Notes: generated by a model not told the origin, from the letters alone. A DNA stretch of 64,000 nt from Streptomyces sp. 1331.2 (GCF_900199205.1 NZ_OBMJ01000001.1:4715001-4779000), one strand, 5' to 3'; shown: positions 8,966 through 18,909, counted from the stretch's first letter. Translations and numbers: made by a program.

Positions 8966-8966
<1 letters not shown>
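8930..8966 (+). promoter_or_regulatory. Probable promoter of prfB giving a leaderless mRNA
   Basis: A TACCCT -10-like hexamer at 8953-8958 lies 7 bases before the GTG start at 8966, and TCGTCA at 8930-8935 is 17 bases upstream of it. No Shine-Dalgarno sequence is present. Transcription would begin at or next to the start codon. Confidence 0.45.
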
Positions 8967-10078
<1,112 letters not shown>

Positions 10079-10093
10079 ACACCGAAACACGAG

Positions 10094-10126
10094 GAAGGCC
10101 CCCGACCGCAGCGGTCGGGGGCCTTC
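10094..10126. terminator. Intrinsic terminator after prfB
   Basis: A perfect 15-bp stem (GAAGGCCCCCGACCG and complement) closes a CAG loop, 15 bases after the prfB stop. It lies between convergent genes and is symmetrical, so it can serve both. Confidence 0.8.
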
Positions 10127-10144
10127 TCGTACGTCTCCTGGTCG

Positions 10145-10339
10145 TCAGGCCAGCGCCTGCCGCGCGATCAGCGCCACCGCGAGCAGCCCGGCCAGCAGGG
10201 CCAGCAGCAGCGCGGGGGAGAGCGCGGCGAACGGCCCCTGCTGCTCCTGCAGCCGGGCCCGGTTGGCGCGGCACACCGGGCAACGCCCGTCGCTGACGCG
10301 GCCGTTGCAGTTGGCGCACACCAGATGGTCGCAGGTCAT
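10145..10339 (-). CDS. Small membrane protein with a Cys-rich zinc-ribbon-like head
   Basis: The protein has 64 residues. Its N-terminus carries five cysteines (MTCDHLVCANC, then CPVC), arranged like a small zinc ribbon. The C-terminal third is one hydrophobic helix (about 40-60). The start is secure: GGAGGAG lies just upstream of the ATG at 10339. It converges on prfB. I do not recognise a function; a small metal-binding or redox-sensitive membrane anchor is the most that can be said. Confidence 0.75.
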   Translation of the reverse strand: MTCDHLVCANCNGRVSDGRCPVCRANRARLQEQQGPFAALSPALLLALLAGLLAVALIARQALA

Positions 10340-10688
10340 GCGATCTCCTCCTCGCTGCTACAGCCAACGCGCCGGACGGGGCTTTGGTTCCCGTTCTTGC
10401 CCTGTACGGGGGAGCGGCCGGACACGGTCGCTTCCTCCACTCTGCCAGGTTCCGGCGGTTCCGGCTCCCGGGCTGTGAGATGCCTCGCAATATTCCGGGC
10501 ATAACCGGACATTCTCCCCCAGGTTTCGCGTGCTGTCCTGGGCGGCCCCTGCGGGCCGGTTCTCGATTCGCGTATGGTCCCAGACCGGGAGCGGCCCTCT
10601 GCGCTCCTTTCGCCCGCCCCAGGACCGGGCCTCCGGGGCGGATCGACCGAGGACTGGCGCCGCCTAGGATGGCCTCCGTGATGCAGCC
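10340..10688. other. Divergent intergenic region upstream of ftsE
   Basis: This 349-bp gap has no credible gene. A TAGGAT -10-like hexamer at 10665-10670 lies 18 bases before the ftsE GTG, with only a weak -35 upstream. An imperfectly placed inverted repeat, TCCGG-GCATAA-CCGGA (10494-10509), sits in the middle of a locally A/T-richer segment and could be an operator. Confidence 0.5.
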
Positions 10689-11378
10689 GTGATCAGATTC
10701 GACAACGTCTCCAAGACCTATCCCAAGCAGAACCGTCCCGCCCTGGACAACGTCTCGCTGGAGATCGAGAAGGGTGAGTTCGTCTTCCTGGTCGGCTCGT
10801 CCGGCTCGGGGAAGTCCACCTTCCTGCGCCTGTGCCTGCGCGAGGAGCGCCCCAGCACGGGCGCGGTGCACGTGCTGGGCAAGGACCTCGGCAAGCTGTC
10901 CAACTGGAAGGTGCCGCACATGCGCCGCCAGCTGGGCACCGTGTTCCAGGACTTCCGCCTGCTGCCCAACAAGACGGTCGCGCAGAACGTCGCCTTCGCC
11001 CTGGAGGTGATCGGCAAGCCCAAGAGCGCCATCAACAAGGTGGTGCCCGAGGTGCTGGAGCTGGTCGGCCTCGGCGGCAAGGAGGACCGCATGCCGGGCG
11101 AGCTCTCCGGTGGTGAGCAGCAGCGCGTGGCGATCGCCCGGGCGTTCGTGAACCGGCCGATGCTGCTGATCGCGGACGAGCCCACCGGCAACCTCGACCC
11201 GCAGAACTCGGTCGGCATCATGAAGCTGCTCGACCGCATCAACCGCACCGGCACCACGGTGCTGATGGCCACCCACGACCAGGCCATCGTCGACCAGATG
11301 CGCAAGCGCGTCATCGAGCTCGACAAGGGGCTGCTCGTCCGCGACCAGGCCCGCGGCGTCTACGGGTACCAGCACTGA
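10689..11378 (+). CDS. ftsE: Cell-division ABC transporter ATPase FtsE
   Basis: The 229-residue ABC ATPase has Walker A GSSGSGKST (about 36-44), signature LSGGEQQR (about 138-146) and Walker B LLIADEPTGNLD (about 159-170). It pairs with FtsX; the complex does not transport but relays ATP hydrolysis across the membrane to control cell-wall hydrolases at the division site. The GTG start at 10689 has no good Shine-Dalgarno sequence. The ftsX start lies 92 bases downstream in the same direction, the normal ftsEX operon. Confidence 0.96.
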   Translation: MIRFDNVSKTYPKQNRPALDNVSLEIEKGEFVFLVGSSGSGKSTFLRLCLREERPSTGAVHVLGKDLGKLSNWKVPHMRRQLGTVFQDFRLLPNKTVAQNVAFALEVIGKPKSAINKVVPEVLELVGLGGKEDRMPGELSGGEQQRVAIARAFVNRPMLLIADEPTGNLDPQNSVGIMKLLDRINRTGTTVLMATHDQAIVDQMRKRVIELDKGLLVRDQARGVYGYQH

Positions 11379-11469
11379 CCGCCCAGCGCTGACCGACCAG
11401 CGCTGACCCGTGGGGCCGCCGGCCCGAACCGCCCGACCGAGCAGTACCGACCCTGGAGTTGTTTCCCGC

Positions 11470-12381
11470 ATGCGTGCCCAGTTCGTCCTGTCGGAGATCG
11501 GTGTGGGTCTCCGACGCAACCTGACGATGACGATCGCGGTCGTCGTCAGTGTCGCGCTCTCCCTCGCTCTCGCCGGTTCCTCGCTCCTGGTCCGCGACCA
11601 GGTGAACTCCATGAAGGGGTACTGGTACGACAAGGTCGAGGTGAGCATCTACTTCTGCACCAAGGCGGACGCCCGCAACTCGCCCCAGTGCGACAAGGGT
11701 GCGGCCACCGACCAGCAGGTCCAGGACATCAAGGACCAGCTGGACAAGATGACCTCGGTGGTCCAGTCGTCCACCTACGAGAGCTCCCCCGAGGCGTACA
11801 AGCACTGGAAGGAGATGAACCCGGACAACCCGCTCATCTCCGTCCTGGGCCCGGACGCCATGCCGCAGTCCTGGCGGGTCAAGCTCAACGACCCGACCAA
11901 GTACGACGTGATCCAGAGCGCCTTCGCCGGGAAGCCCGGCGTGAAGTCGGTCGAGGACCAGCGGAAGATCCTGGAGAACCTGTTCGGCCTGCTCAACGGC
12001 CTGCAGACGGCGGCGTTCGTGATCATGGTGCTGATGCTCTTCGTCGCGCTGCTGCTGATCGTCAACACCGTCCGGGTGTCGGCCTTCAGCAGGCGGCGCG
12101 AGACCGGCATCATGCGCCTGGTCGGTGCCTCGAACTTCTACGTCCAGATGCCGTTCATCGCCGAGGCCGCGTTCGCCGCGCTGCTCGGCGCGGCGATGGC
12201 CTCCGGACTGCTGGTCGCCGGGCACTTCTTCGTCCAGAACTGGCTGGCCGACCGGGTGCAGTTCATCCACTTCATCGGCCTCGGCTCGGTGCTCGCGGTG
12301 ATACCGCTGCTGGTCGTGGTGGGCATGGGCATGGCCGGCATCGCGGCGTTCTTCACGCTGCGCAAGTACCTCAAGGTCTGA
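11470..12381 (+). CDS. ftsX: Cell-division membrane protein FtsX
   Basis: The 303-residue protein starts MRAQFVLSEIG at ATG 11470; a longer frame from 11410 has no ribosome-binding site. Four membrane helices are visible: one near 22-45 and three in the C-terminal half (about 180-300). Between them lies a large extracytoplasmic domain (about 50-175), which in actinobacteria contacts cell-wall hydrolases such as RipC-type enzymes. The final cytoplasmic element RKYLKV is typical. It forms a complex with FtsE encoded directly upstream. Confidence 0.95.
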   Translation: MRAQFVLSEIGVGLRRNLTMTIAVVVSVALSLALAGSSLLVRDQVNSMKGYWYDKVEVSIYFCTKADARNSPQCDKGAATDQQVQDIKDQLDKMTSVVQSSTYESSPEAYKHWKEMNPDNPLISVLGPDAMPQSWRVKLNDPTKYDVIQSAFAGKPGVKSVEDQRKILENLFGLLNGLQTAAFVIMVLMLFVALLLIVNTVRVSAFSRRRETGIMRLVGASNFYVQMPFIAEAAFAALLGAAMASGLLVAGHFFVQNWLADRVQFIHFIGLGSVLAVIPLLVVVGMGMAGIAAFFTLRKYLKV

Positions 12382-12479
12382 CCCCGGACGACCCGGCGGC
12401 CCCGGACGGCACTGCGCCGTCCGGGGCCGCCGGCGTTTCGCGCTCCGCCGTTCCGGCCCGTCGCGCGCGGGGCGGTGTC

Positions 12480-12494
12480 TACACTCCGGTGCCA
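12480..12494 (+). promoter_or_regulatory. -10 element for a leaderless protease gene
   Basis: TACACT at 12480-12485 ends 8 bases before the ATG at 12494, and no Shine-Dalgarno sequence is present. The S41 protease gene can therefore be transcribed separately from ftsEX as a leaderless message. Confidence 0.45.
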
Positions 12495-13633
12495 TGCTGC
12501 AAACTCCGCGCAGGGCACGTCAGGTGGCCGCCCTCAGCCTGGTGTTCGGCGCCGTGCTGCTGGCCGGCGCGGCCACCGGCGCCTGGGGCGACCCGGGCGG
12601 TACTCCGCCGCGCCCCTCCGTCGACGCCGCCCGGGCGGCGGGCGGCGCGCTCCCGGCGGACCCGGCCGGCACCGCGCTGTCCGAGCAGCAGGCCGAGCAC
12701 CTGCTGGGCGCCACCGGCGACCGCTGGGGCGCGTACTACAGCGCCCAGGAGTACGCCGAGTTCAGCCAGGGCCTGGACGGCCGCTACCTCGGCGTCGGCC
12801 TCTCGGTCGGCCGCGGCCAGGACGGCGCCACCGAGGTCTCCCAGGTCGCGCCCGACGGCCCGGCCGCCGCGGCCGGGATCGCCGCCGGGGACCGGCTGCT
12901 GCGGGTCGGCCAGGACCAGGCCGACCACCTGCCGGTCACCGAGGTGGTCGCCCGGCTGCGCGGCCAGGGCGACGAGCGCAGGGCCGGCTCCGAAGTGACC
13001 CTGGAGGTCCGGCGCGGCGAGGGCGAGGTGCGCGAACTGCGGCTGCGGCGGGCTTTACTGGACAGCCAACAGGTGGTCGCGGAGCGCCTGGACCGGGGCG
13101 TGCTGCGGGTCACCGTACGGGCCTTCACCAGCGGCGTGGCCGATCGCGTGCGCGCCGCGCTGCGCGCACCGCACACCGGCGTGGTGCTCGATCTGCGCGG
13201 CAACTCCGGGGGGTTGGTCGACGAGGCGGCCGGCACCGCCGGGATCTTCCTGGACGGCGGCCCGGTCGGCTCGTACCAGGAGCGCGGCGGGACCAGGGAG
13301 TTGACGGCCCCGCGCGGCGGCGACCAGCGCACCCCGCTGGTGGTGCTGGTGGACGGCGGCACGATGAGCGCCGCCGAACTCCTCGCCGGCGCCCTGCAGG
13401 ACCGCAGCCGCGCCGTCGTGGTGGGCACCAGGACCTTCGGCAAGGGCACCGTCCAGCAGCCCAGCCGGCTCGCCGACGGCGCCGTGCTGGAGATGACCGT
13501 CGGCCGCTACTACACCCCGGCCGGCCGCTCCCCGGAGGGCACCGGCCTGGCCCCCGACGTCCCGGCGGCCACCGGCGAGGACGCCGACGCGCTCGCCCTG
13601 CGGGTGCTGGCCGGGCTCGGCACCCGCGCCTAA
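12494..13633 (+). CDS. C-terminal processing peptidase, family S41, with a TTA codon
   Basis: The 379-residue protein has an N-terminal signal anchor (about 11-30), then a PDZ domain (about 95-185: GRYLGVGLSV, GIAAGDRLL) and an S41 catalytic domain. The Ser/Lys dyad is Ser292 in GGTMSAAELL and Lys317 in TFGKGTVQ. It should cleave exported proteins outside the membrane, choosing them by their C-termini. The position between ftsX and smpB suggests a role in envelope turnover at division sites. Codon 188 (13055-13057) is TTA leucine, the codon that in Streptomyces needs the bldA tRNA; it is the only TTA I noticed in a window gene, so translation may depend on development. Confidence 0.9.
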   Translation: MLQTPRRARQVAALSLVFGAVLLAGAATGAWGDPGGTPPRPSVDAARAAGGALPADPAGTALSEQQAEHLLGATGDRWGAYYSAQEYAEFSQGLDGRYLGVGLSVGRGQDGATEVSQVAPDGPAAAAGIAAGDRLLRVGQDQADHLPVTEVVARLRGQGDERRAGSEVTLEVRRGEGEVRELRLRRALLDSQQVVAERLDRGVLRVTVRAFTSGVADRVRAALRAPHTGVVLDLRGNSGGLVDEAAGTAGIFLDGGPVGSYQERGGTRELTAPRGGDQRTPLVVLVDGGTMSAAELLAGALQDRSRAVVVGTRTFGKGTVQQPSRLADGAVLEMTVGRYYTPAGRSPEGTGLAPDVPAATGEDADALALRVLAGLGTRA

Positions 13634-13677
13634 AGGAGCTGCCCTGCGGGGCCCGGAAGTGCGAGAATGTCCGGGCT

Positions 13678-14154
13678 ATGGCAAAGGAAACCGGACAGAA
13701 GCTGATCGCGCAGAACAAGAAGGCGCGACACGAGTACACGATCCTCGACACCTACGAGTGCGGCCTCGTCCTCACCGGCACCGAGGTCAAGTCGCTGCGC
13801 GAGGGGCGGGCCAACCTGGTCGACGGCTACGCGTACATCCAGAACCACGAGGCGTGGATCGACAACGTCTTCATCCCCGAGTACACCCAGGGGACGTGGA
13901 CCAACCACGCGGCCCGGCGCAAGCGCAAGCTGCTGCTGCACAAGCTGGAGATCCGCAAGATCGAGACCAAGGTCCGCGACGCGGGCCACACCCTGATCCC
14001 GCTCTCGCTGTACTTCAAGGACGGCCGGGTGAAGCTGGAGCTGGCGCTCGCGGTCGGCAAGAAGCTGTACGACAAGCGCCAGACCCTGCGCGAGAAGCAG
14101 GACACCCGCGAGACGGCACGTGCCGTGGCGGCGGCCCGACGGCGCCAGGGTTAA
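13678..14154 (+). CDS. smpB: tmRNA-binding protein SmpB
   Basis: The 158-residue protein carries the SmpB hallmarks: IAQNKKARHEYTI, LTGTEVKSLR and IPLSLYFKDGRVKLELALAVGKK. The basic C-terminal tail (DKRQTLREKQ onward) enters the empty mRNA channel of stalled ribosomes. SmpB binds tmRNA and brings it to ribosomes stalled without a stop codon. The ATG is at 13678; a GAGAAT hexamer 10 bases before it suggests a short-leader or leaderless transcript. The tmRNA gene begins 86 bases downstream, so protein and RNA partners are adjacent. Confidence 0.97.
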   Translation: MAKETGQKLIAQNKKARHEYTILDTYECGLVLTGTEVKSLREGRANLVDGYAYIQNHEAWIDNVFIPEYTQGTWTNHAARRKRKLLLHKLEIRKIETKVRDAGHTLIPLSLYFKDGRVKLELALAVGKKLYDKRQTLREKQDTRETARAVAAARRRQG

Positions 14155-14240
14155 TCCGCTGGACCCTCGCCCGTCGCCTCGCGTACTATGGCGCAAGCAA
14201 CACGGACGGTCACCGTCCGAGCTGTTTCTCAACAAAACAT

Positions 14241-14622
14241 GGGGATGATCGGTTTCGACAGGGGATGTTGAAACAGGGGAAGCGAGCCGAGGAACGCGGC
14301 AATGATCTCGTAAACCACGTGTCGCAAAAAAATAATCGCCAACTCTAAGCGCGATTCCCAGCAGTTCGCTCTCGCTGCCTAATAAGCACCGATAGCGCTT
14401 GGGTGTCAGACCGGGGGGTTCCCGACCCGGACCCTGGCATAATCTAGGGAACTCAACCGTCCGCCCGGGCTGCGGGGGTGGATGGGAAATCAAACAGCAG
14501 CTGGGCCTGTTGGTGGCTTGTCCGTGTGACCGCCAGGGCCGAGAAAAGCACAGCGGACTGCGCTCGGAGAAGCCCTGAATTAACTCCACTGGACCCGGGT
14601 TCGATTCCCGGCATCTCCACCA
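14241..14622 (+). ncRNA. ssrA: Transfer-messenger RNA (tmRNA)
   Basis: The 5' end GGGGATG pairs with CATCTCC before the encoded A-CCA at 14619-14622 to form the alanine tRNA-like acceptor. The T-arm (GGGTTCGATTCCC) lies just before it. The reading frame 14338-14382 encodes the tag peptide ANSKRDSQQFALAA followed by two TAA stops; the final ALAA directs tagged proteins to Clp proteases. A TACTAT -10-like hexamer is at 14184-14189. The RNA rescues stalled ribosomes together with SmpB. The 382-nt length is normal. Confidence 0.96.
14338..14382 (+). other. tmRNA tag reading frame
   Basis: Resume codon GCC is at 14338 and two TAA codons stand at 14380-14385. The encoded tag is ANSKRDSQQFALAA. This frame is part of the tmRNA and has no start codon of its own. 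Confidence 0.92.
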
Positions 14623-14635
14623 CCCCATGTTCACA

Positions 14636-14676
14636 CCGAAGGCCGTCCTCCGCTCCGCGCGGGGGGCGGCCTTCGG
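14636..14676 (+). terminator. Intrinsic terminator of ssrA
   Basis: A CCGAAGGCCG stem with its exact complement closes a G/C-rich loop and is followed by ATTTTGT. It starts 14 bases after the tmRNA CCA end. Confidence 0.8.
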
Positions 14677-14775
14677 ATTTTGTACGTTCCGGTGCAGCGC
14701 CGTCCGGGGGTCGCGGCGTAGGATCATCCGTCCGCTCGTTTTCCGGAGCCGGATTCCGTCGCAACCACCGAGGCC

Positions 14776-17079
14776 ATGCAGAGCAACACGGACACCACCC
14801 CCGCCACCGACCACGAGACCGTCCGCGAGCGCGAGATCGCCGGTGAGCAGCAGCACCTCGACACCGTCTACCACCGGCTGGAGGAGAAGCTCGCCGAGGC
14901 CGAGTACATCCTGGAGGACGCCGCCAAGCGGGTCCACGTCGGCACCCCCGGCGCCCTCGCCGAGCGTGACGCCCAGGTCTACCGGGCCGGCGCGCACCTC
15001 CAGCGCCTCAACAACGAGTTCGAGGACTTCCTCTTCGGCCGGATCGACCTCCAGCGGGCGGACGCCCCGGAGGAGCACGGCATCCCCTCGAACACCCCGC
15101 TCGACCCGGCCGACCCGGCCGTCGCCGAGACCCTCCACATCGGCCGCCTGGGCGTGCTGGACGCCGAGTACGGCCCGCTGGTGATCGACTGGCGTGCGCC
15201 CGCCGCCGCACCGTTCTACCGCGCCACCCCGGTCGAGCCCGGCCGGGTCATCCGCCGCCGGGTGATCCGCTCCAAGGGCCGCAAGGTGATCGGCGTCGAG
15301 GACGACCTGCTGCGCCCCGACCTCACCCCGACCCTGGACGGCGAGGAACTGGCCGTGGTCGGCGACGGCGCGCTGATGGCCTCGCTGGGCCGCGCCCGCA
15401 GCCACTCGATGCGCGACATCGTCTCCTCGATCCAGAAGGAGCAGGACGAGGTGATCCGCGCCGCCGCCGCGGGCGCCACCCTGGTCACCGGCGGCCCGGG
15501 CACCGGCAAGACCGCCGTCGCCCTGCACCGCGCCGCCTACCTGCTCTACCAGGACCGCCGCCGCTACGCCGGGGGCATCCTGGTGGTCTCCCCGACCCCG
15601 CTGCTGGTCTCCTACACCGAGGGCGTGCTGCCGGCGCTCGGCGAGGAGGGCCAGGTCGCCATCCGGGCCGTCGGCTCGCTGGTGGACGGCATCGAGGCGG
15701 GCACCTACGACACCCCCGAGGCGGCCCGGGTCAAGGGCTCGGCCCGGATGACGCAGCTGCTGCGCCGGGCCGCCCGGGCGGCGCTGGAGCTGGGCGCGCC
15801 GCAGGAGCTGAAGGTGGTCGCCCGCGGCGAGGTGCTGAAGCTCGACGCGGGCCGGCTGAAGGCCGTGCGCGGCAACGTGGTGGGCTCCGGCGGCACCCCG
15901 CTGAACCTGCTGCGCCCGCGCGCCCGCAGGCTGCTGCTGGACGCGCTGTGGCACGAGGTCGTCAGGAACCTGCCGAAGCCCACCGACCACTACGCCCGCG
16001 AGCAGCGCCAGGAGGAGAAGGAGTCCTTCGACGAGTACGTCTCGGACGAGGCCTCGTTCCTGAACTTCTTGGACGCCTGGTGGCCGGCCCTGACCCCGCG
16101 CCGGGTGCTCGGCACGCTCAAGCAGCACCGCCACATCAACCGGATCGCCCGCCGGGCCGTCACCCCGGACGAGGCGCGGCTGCTGGCCGCCTCCTGGCGC
16201 CACCTGTCCCCGGAGGGTGAGGGCGCACTGTCCGCGCACGACGTGGCGCTGGTGGACGAGCTGCAGGTGCTGCTCGGCGAGGCGGCCCGCCCGAAGATCC
16301 GCGAGGTGGATGCGATGGACCTGCTGACCGGCCTGGAGGAGGTCACCACCTTCGCCGACCGCAGCGCCCGCCAGCGCGAACGCCAGCCGGTGGAGCGCAA
16401 GGAGTACGCCCACGTGATCGTGGACGAGGCGCAGGACCTCACCCCGATGCAGTGGCGGATGATCGGCCGCCGGGCCCGGATGGCCACCTGGACGATCGTC
16501 GGCGACCCGGCGCAGTCCTCCTGGCCGTTCCCGCAGGAGGCCCAGTCCGCGCTGGACGAGGTGCTGTCCGGCAAGCCGCGCCGCCGCTTCACGCTGACCG
16601 TGAACTACCGCAACCCCGCCGAGATCGCCGAGGTCGCGGCCAAGGTGCTGGCGCTGGCCGCCCCGGGCACGCCCTCGCCGAGCGCGGTGCGCCACGTCGG
16701 CGTGGAGCCGCGCTTCGCAGCCGTCACCGACCCCTCGCCGGAGGCCTTCGGCGCGGCCGCCCGGGCCGAGCTGGAGCGGCTGCTGGGCGAGGTGGACGGC
16801 ACCGTGGCGATCGTGGTGCCGATGGACCGCCGGGCCGAGGCGGCCGGCTGGGCCGAGGGCCTGGGCGAGCGCGTGGTGGTGCTGGGCAGCCTGGAGGCCA
16901 AGGGTCTGGAATACGACGCCACCGTGGTGGCCGACCCGACCGGCATCGCCGGCGAGTCGGAGGCCGGGCTGCGGGTGCTGTACGTCGCGCTGACCCGGGC
17001 GACCCAGCGGCTGACGGTGTTGTCCGGCCCGGACGACCTGCCGGACTCGGCCGGGGTGCCCGCGTTGCTGCACGGCTGA
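14776..17079 (+). CDS. HelD-type RNA polymerase-associated helicase (actinobacterial class, HelR-like)
   Basis: The 767-residue protein has a charged coiled N-terminal arm (EREIAGEQQHLDTVYHRLEEKLAEAE), then UvrD-like superfamily 1 domains: Walker A GGPGTGKTAVAL (about 239), Walker B DEAQD (about 550), and a C-terminal motif VALTRATQRL. This architecture belongs to HelD, which removes RNA polymerase from nucleic acid, rather than to DNA-repair UvrD. Some actinomycete HelR members also protect polymerase from rifamycins. I see no rifamycin-associated palindrome in the 100 bases upstream, so rifamycin control is not supported. A TAGGAT -10-like hexamer is at 14719-14724. The Shine-Dalgarno is poor. 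Confidence 0.85.
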   Translation: MQSNTDTTPATDHETVREREIAGEQQHLDTVYHRLEEKLAEAEYILEDAAKRVHVGTPGALAERDAQVYRAGAHLQRLNNEFEDFLFGRIDLQRADAPEEHGIPSNTPLDPADPAVAETLHIGRLGVLDAEYGPLVIDWRAPAAAPFYRATPVEPGRVIRRRVIRSKGRKVIGVEDDLLRPDLTPTLDGEELAVVGDGALMASLGRARSHSMRDIVSSIQKEQDEVIRAAAAGATLVTGGPGTGKTAVALHRAAYLLYQDRRRYAGGILVVSPTPLLVSYTEGVLPALGEEGQVAIRAVGSLVDGIEAGTYDTPEAARVKGSARMTQLLRRAARAALELGAPQELKVVARGEVLKLDAGRLKAVRGNVVGSGGTPLNLLRPRARRLLLDALWHEVVRNLPKPTDHYAREQRQEEKESFDEYVSDEASFLNFLDAWWPALTPRRVLGTLKQHRHINRIARRAVTPDEARLLAASWRHLSPEGEGALSAHDVALVDELQVLLGEAARPKIREVDAMDLLTGLEEVTTFADRSARQRERQPVERKEYAHVIVDEAQDLTPMQWRMIGRRARMATWTIVGDPAQSSWPFPQEAQSALDEVLSGKPRRRFTLTVNYRNPAEIAEVAAKVLALAAPGTPSPSAVRHVGVEPRFAAVTDPSPEAFGAAARAELERLLGEVDGTVAIVVPMDRRAEAAGWAEGLGERVVVLGSLEAKGLEYDATVVADPTGIAGESEAGLRVLYVALTRATQRLTVLSGPDDLPDSAGVPALLHG

Positions 17080-17101
17080 CGGACCCTACGGACCGACGGA
17101 A

Positions 17102-17133
17102 GAAGGCCCCCCACCGCTTGGTGAGGGGCCTTC
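17102..17133. terminator. Terminator after the HelD-type gene
   Basis: Arms GAAGGCCCC and GGGGCCTTC with an inner CACC/GGTG pair and one C-A mismatch close a GCTT loop, 22 bases after the stop codon. Confidence 0.75.
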
Positions 17134-17436
17134 AGACGTTTAGTACACCGACCCGCCATGCTCGCCTCGCGGCAAGTGGTCCCTCGAAGGGACGAAGGTT
17201 GGGCCCGGGGGCTTGGATCGAGCCGGTGCCTGTCCAATGTAACGCATCGGCCCGGAGAGGCAAGGAGTGGGCGACGGGAGCCCGGTCGGGTCGGCCGGGA
17301 TTGTCGGATCCGCACACTCTATGAACGTTATTTCTGGCTATCCCTTGGAAGGTGCGACGATCGAGGTCTAGCATGCGCAGGCGATGCCTTCAACAAAATG
17401 TTGAGCCTGCGGGACAGACGGAAGAAGGAAGCGTCG
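17134..17436 (+). promoter_or_regulatory. Leader region and promoter of the malic enzyme gene
   Basis: This gap holds one convincing promoter: TTGGAA at 17345-17350, an 18-bp spacer, and TAGCAT at 17369-17374. It predicts a transcript start near 17381 and a leader of about 56 bases. The A/T-rich segment around 17322-17340 is the only other notable feature. Confidence 0.5.
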
Positions 17437-18909
17437 ATGGCGACGGTGCCCAGTGTCTCCAACTCGATCACGGTACGGCTGGAGGTCCCGGCCCGGGGCA
17501 ACGCCGTCAGCGCGATCACCACGGCCGTGGAGTCCTCCGGCGGATCGGTGACCGGTCTCGACGTCACCGCCTCCGGTCTGGAGGCGCTGCGGATCGACGT
17601 CACGGTGGCGGCCTCCTCGGTCGCGCACGGCGAGGAGATCGTCGAGAAGCTGCGCGCGATCGACGGGGTGGCGATCGGCAAGGTCTCGGACCGCACCTTC
17701 CTGATGCACCTCGGTGGCAAGATCGAGATGTCGTCCAAGCTGCCGATCCGCAACCGTGACGACCTCAGCATGATCTACACCCCCGGTGTCGCCCGGGTCT
17801 GCATGGCGATCGCGGAGAACCCCGAGGACGCCCGCCGCCTGACCATCAAGCGCAACAGCGTCGCCGTGGTCACCGACGGCTCGGCGGTGCTGGGGCTGGG
17901 CAACATCGGCCCGGAGGCCGCGCTGCCGGTCATGGAGGGCAAGGCGGCCCTCTTCAAGCGCTTCGCCGGGATCGACGCCTGGCCGATCTGCCTGGACACC
18001 CAGGACACCGACGAGATCGTCGCCATCGTCAAGGCGATCGCCCCGGGCTTCGCGGGGATCAACCTGGAGGACATCTCCGCGCCGCGCTGCTTCGAGATCG
18101 AGGCCCGGCTGCGCGAGGCCCTGGACATCCCGGTCTTCCACGACGACCAGCACGGCACCGCGATCGTGGTGCTGGCCGCCCTCACCAACGCGCTGAAGGT
18201 GGTCGGCAAGGAGATCGGCGAGATCCGGGTGGTGATGTCGGGCGCCGGCGCGGCCGGCACCGCGATCCTCAAGCTGCTGATGGCGGCCGGCGTCGAGCAC
18301 GCCACCGTGGCGGACGTCCACGGCGTGGTCCACCGCGGCCGTGCGGACCTCAACGAGAGCCTGCGCTGGATCGCCGAGCACACCAACCGCTCGGAGCGCA
18401 CCGGCAGCCTCAAGGAGGCCGTGGCGGGCGCGGACGTCTTCATCGGCGTCTCGGCCCCGAACGTCCTGGACGGCGACGACCTGGCCACCATGGCCGAGGA
18501 CGCGATCATCTTCGCGCTGGCCAACCCGGACCCGGAGGTCGACCCGGCGATCGCCCGGCAGACCGCCGCCGTGGTCGCCACCGGCCGCAGCGACTTCCCG
18601 AACCAGATCAACAACGTGCTGGTCTTCCCGGGCGTCTTCCGCGGCCTGCTGGACGCCCAGAGCCGCACGGTCAACACCGAGATGATGATCGCCGCCGCCC
18701 GTGCGCTGGCCACCACCGTCGCCGACGACGAGCTGAACGCGAACTACATCATCCCGAGCGTCTTCCACAAGGACGTCGCCAAGACCGTCGCCGCCGCCGT
18801 GCGCGAGGCGGCCCTGGCCGGCGCCCAGGAGGCCCCCGTGCCGGCCCGTCCGACCCCGGGCATCGTCGGCACCCTGGACACCTCCGCCTTCCCCGTCGTC
18901 AAGCTCTGA
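17437..18909 (+). CDS. NAD(P)-dependent malic enzyme with N-terminal ACT domain
   Basis: The 490-residue enzyme decarboxylates malate to pyruvate. The N-terminal 90 residues form an ACT domain (ITVRLEVPARGNAVSAITTAVESSGG), a small-molecule-sensing fold. The malic enzyme part shows the catalytic tyrosine region MIYTPGVARVC (about 112), the lysine region LPVMEGKAALFKRF, the metal site region PVFHDDQHGTAI, and a nucleotide-binding GAGAAGTAI (about 270). The ATG at 17437 follows AAGGA by seven bases; an in-frame ATG at 17398 lacks a site. It is transcribed alone. Confidence 0.93.
   Translation: MATVPSVSNSITVRLEVPARGNAVSAITTAVESSGGSVTGLDVTASGLEALRIDVTVAASSVAHGEEIVEKLRAIDGVAIGKVSDRTFLMHLGGKIEMSSKLPIRNRDDLSMIYTPGVARVCMAIAENPEDARRLTIKRNSVAVVTDGSAVLGLGNIGPEAALPVMEGKAALFKRFAGIDAWPICLDTQDTDEIVAIVKAIAPGFAGINLEDISAPRCFEIEARLREALDIPVFHDDQHGTAIVVLAALTNALKVVGKEIGEIRVVMSGAGAAGTAILKLLMAAGVEHATVADVHGVVHRGRADLNESLRWIAEHTNRSERTGSLKEAVAGADVFIGVSAPNVLDGDDLATMAEDAIIFALANPDPEVDPAIARQTAAVVATGRSDFPNQINNVLVFPGVFRGLLDAQSRTVNTEMMIAAARALATTVADDELNANYIIPSVFHKDVAKTVAAAVREAALAGAQEAPVPARPTPGIVGTLDTSAFPVVKL

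Noticed and set aside
10384..10692. 102-residue frame upstream of ftsE
   Set aside because: No ribosome-binding site, no codon bias and it overlaps the ftsE start and likely promoter.
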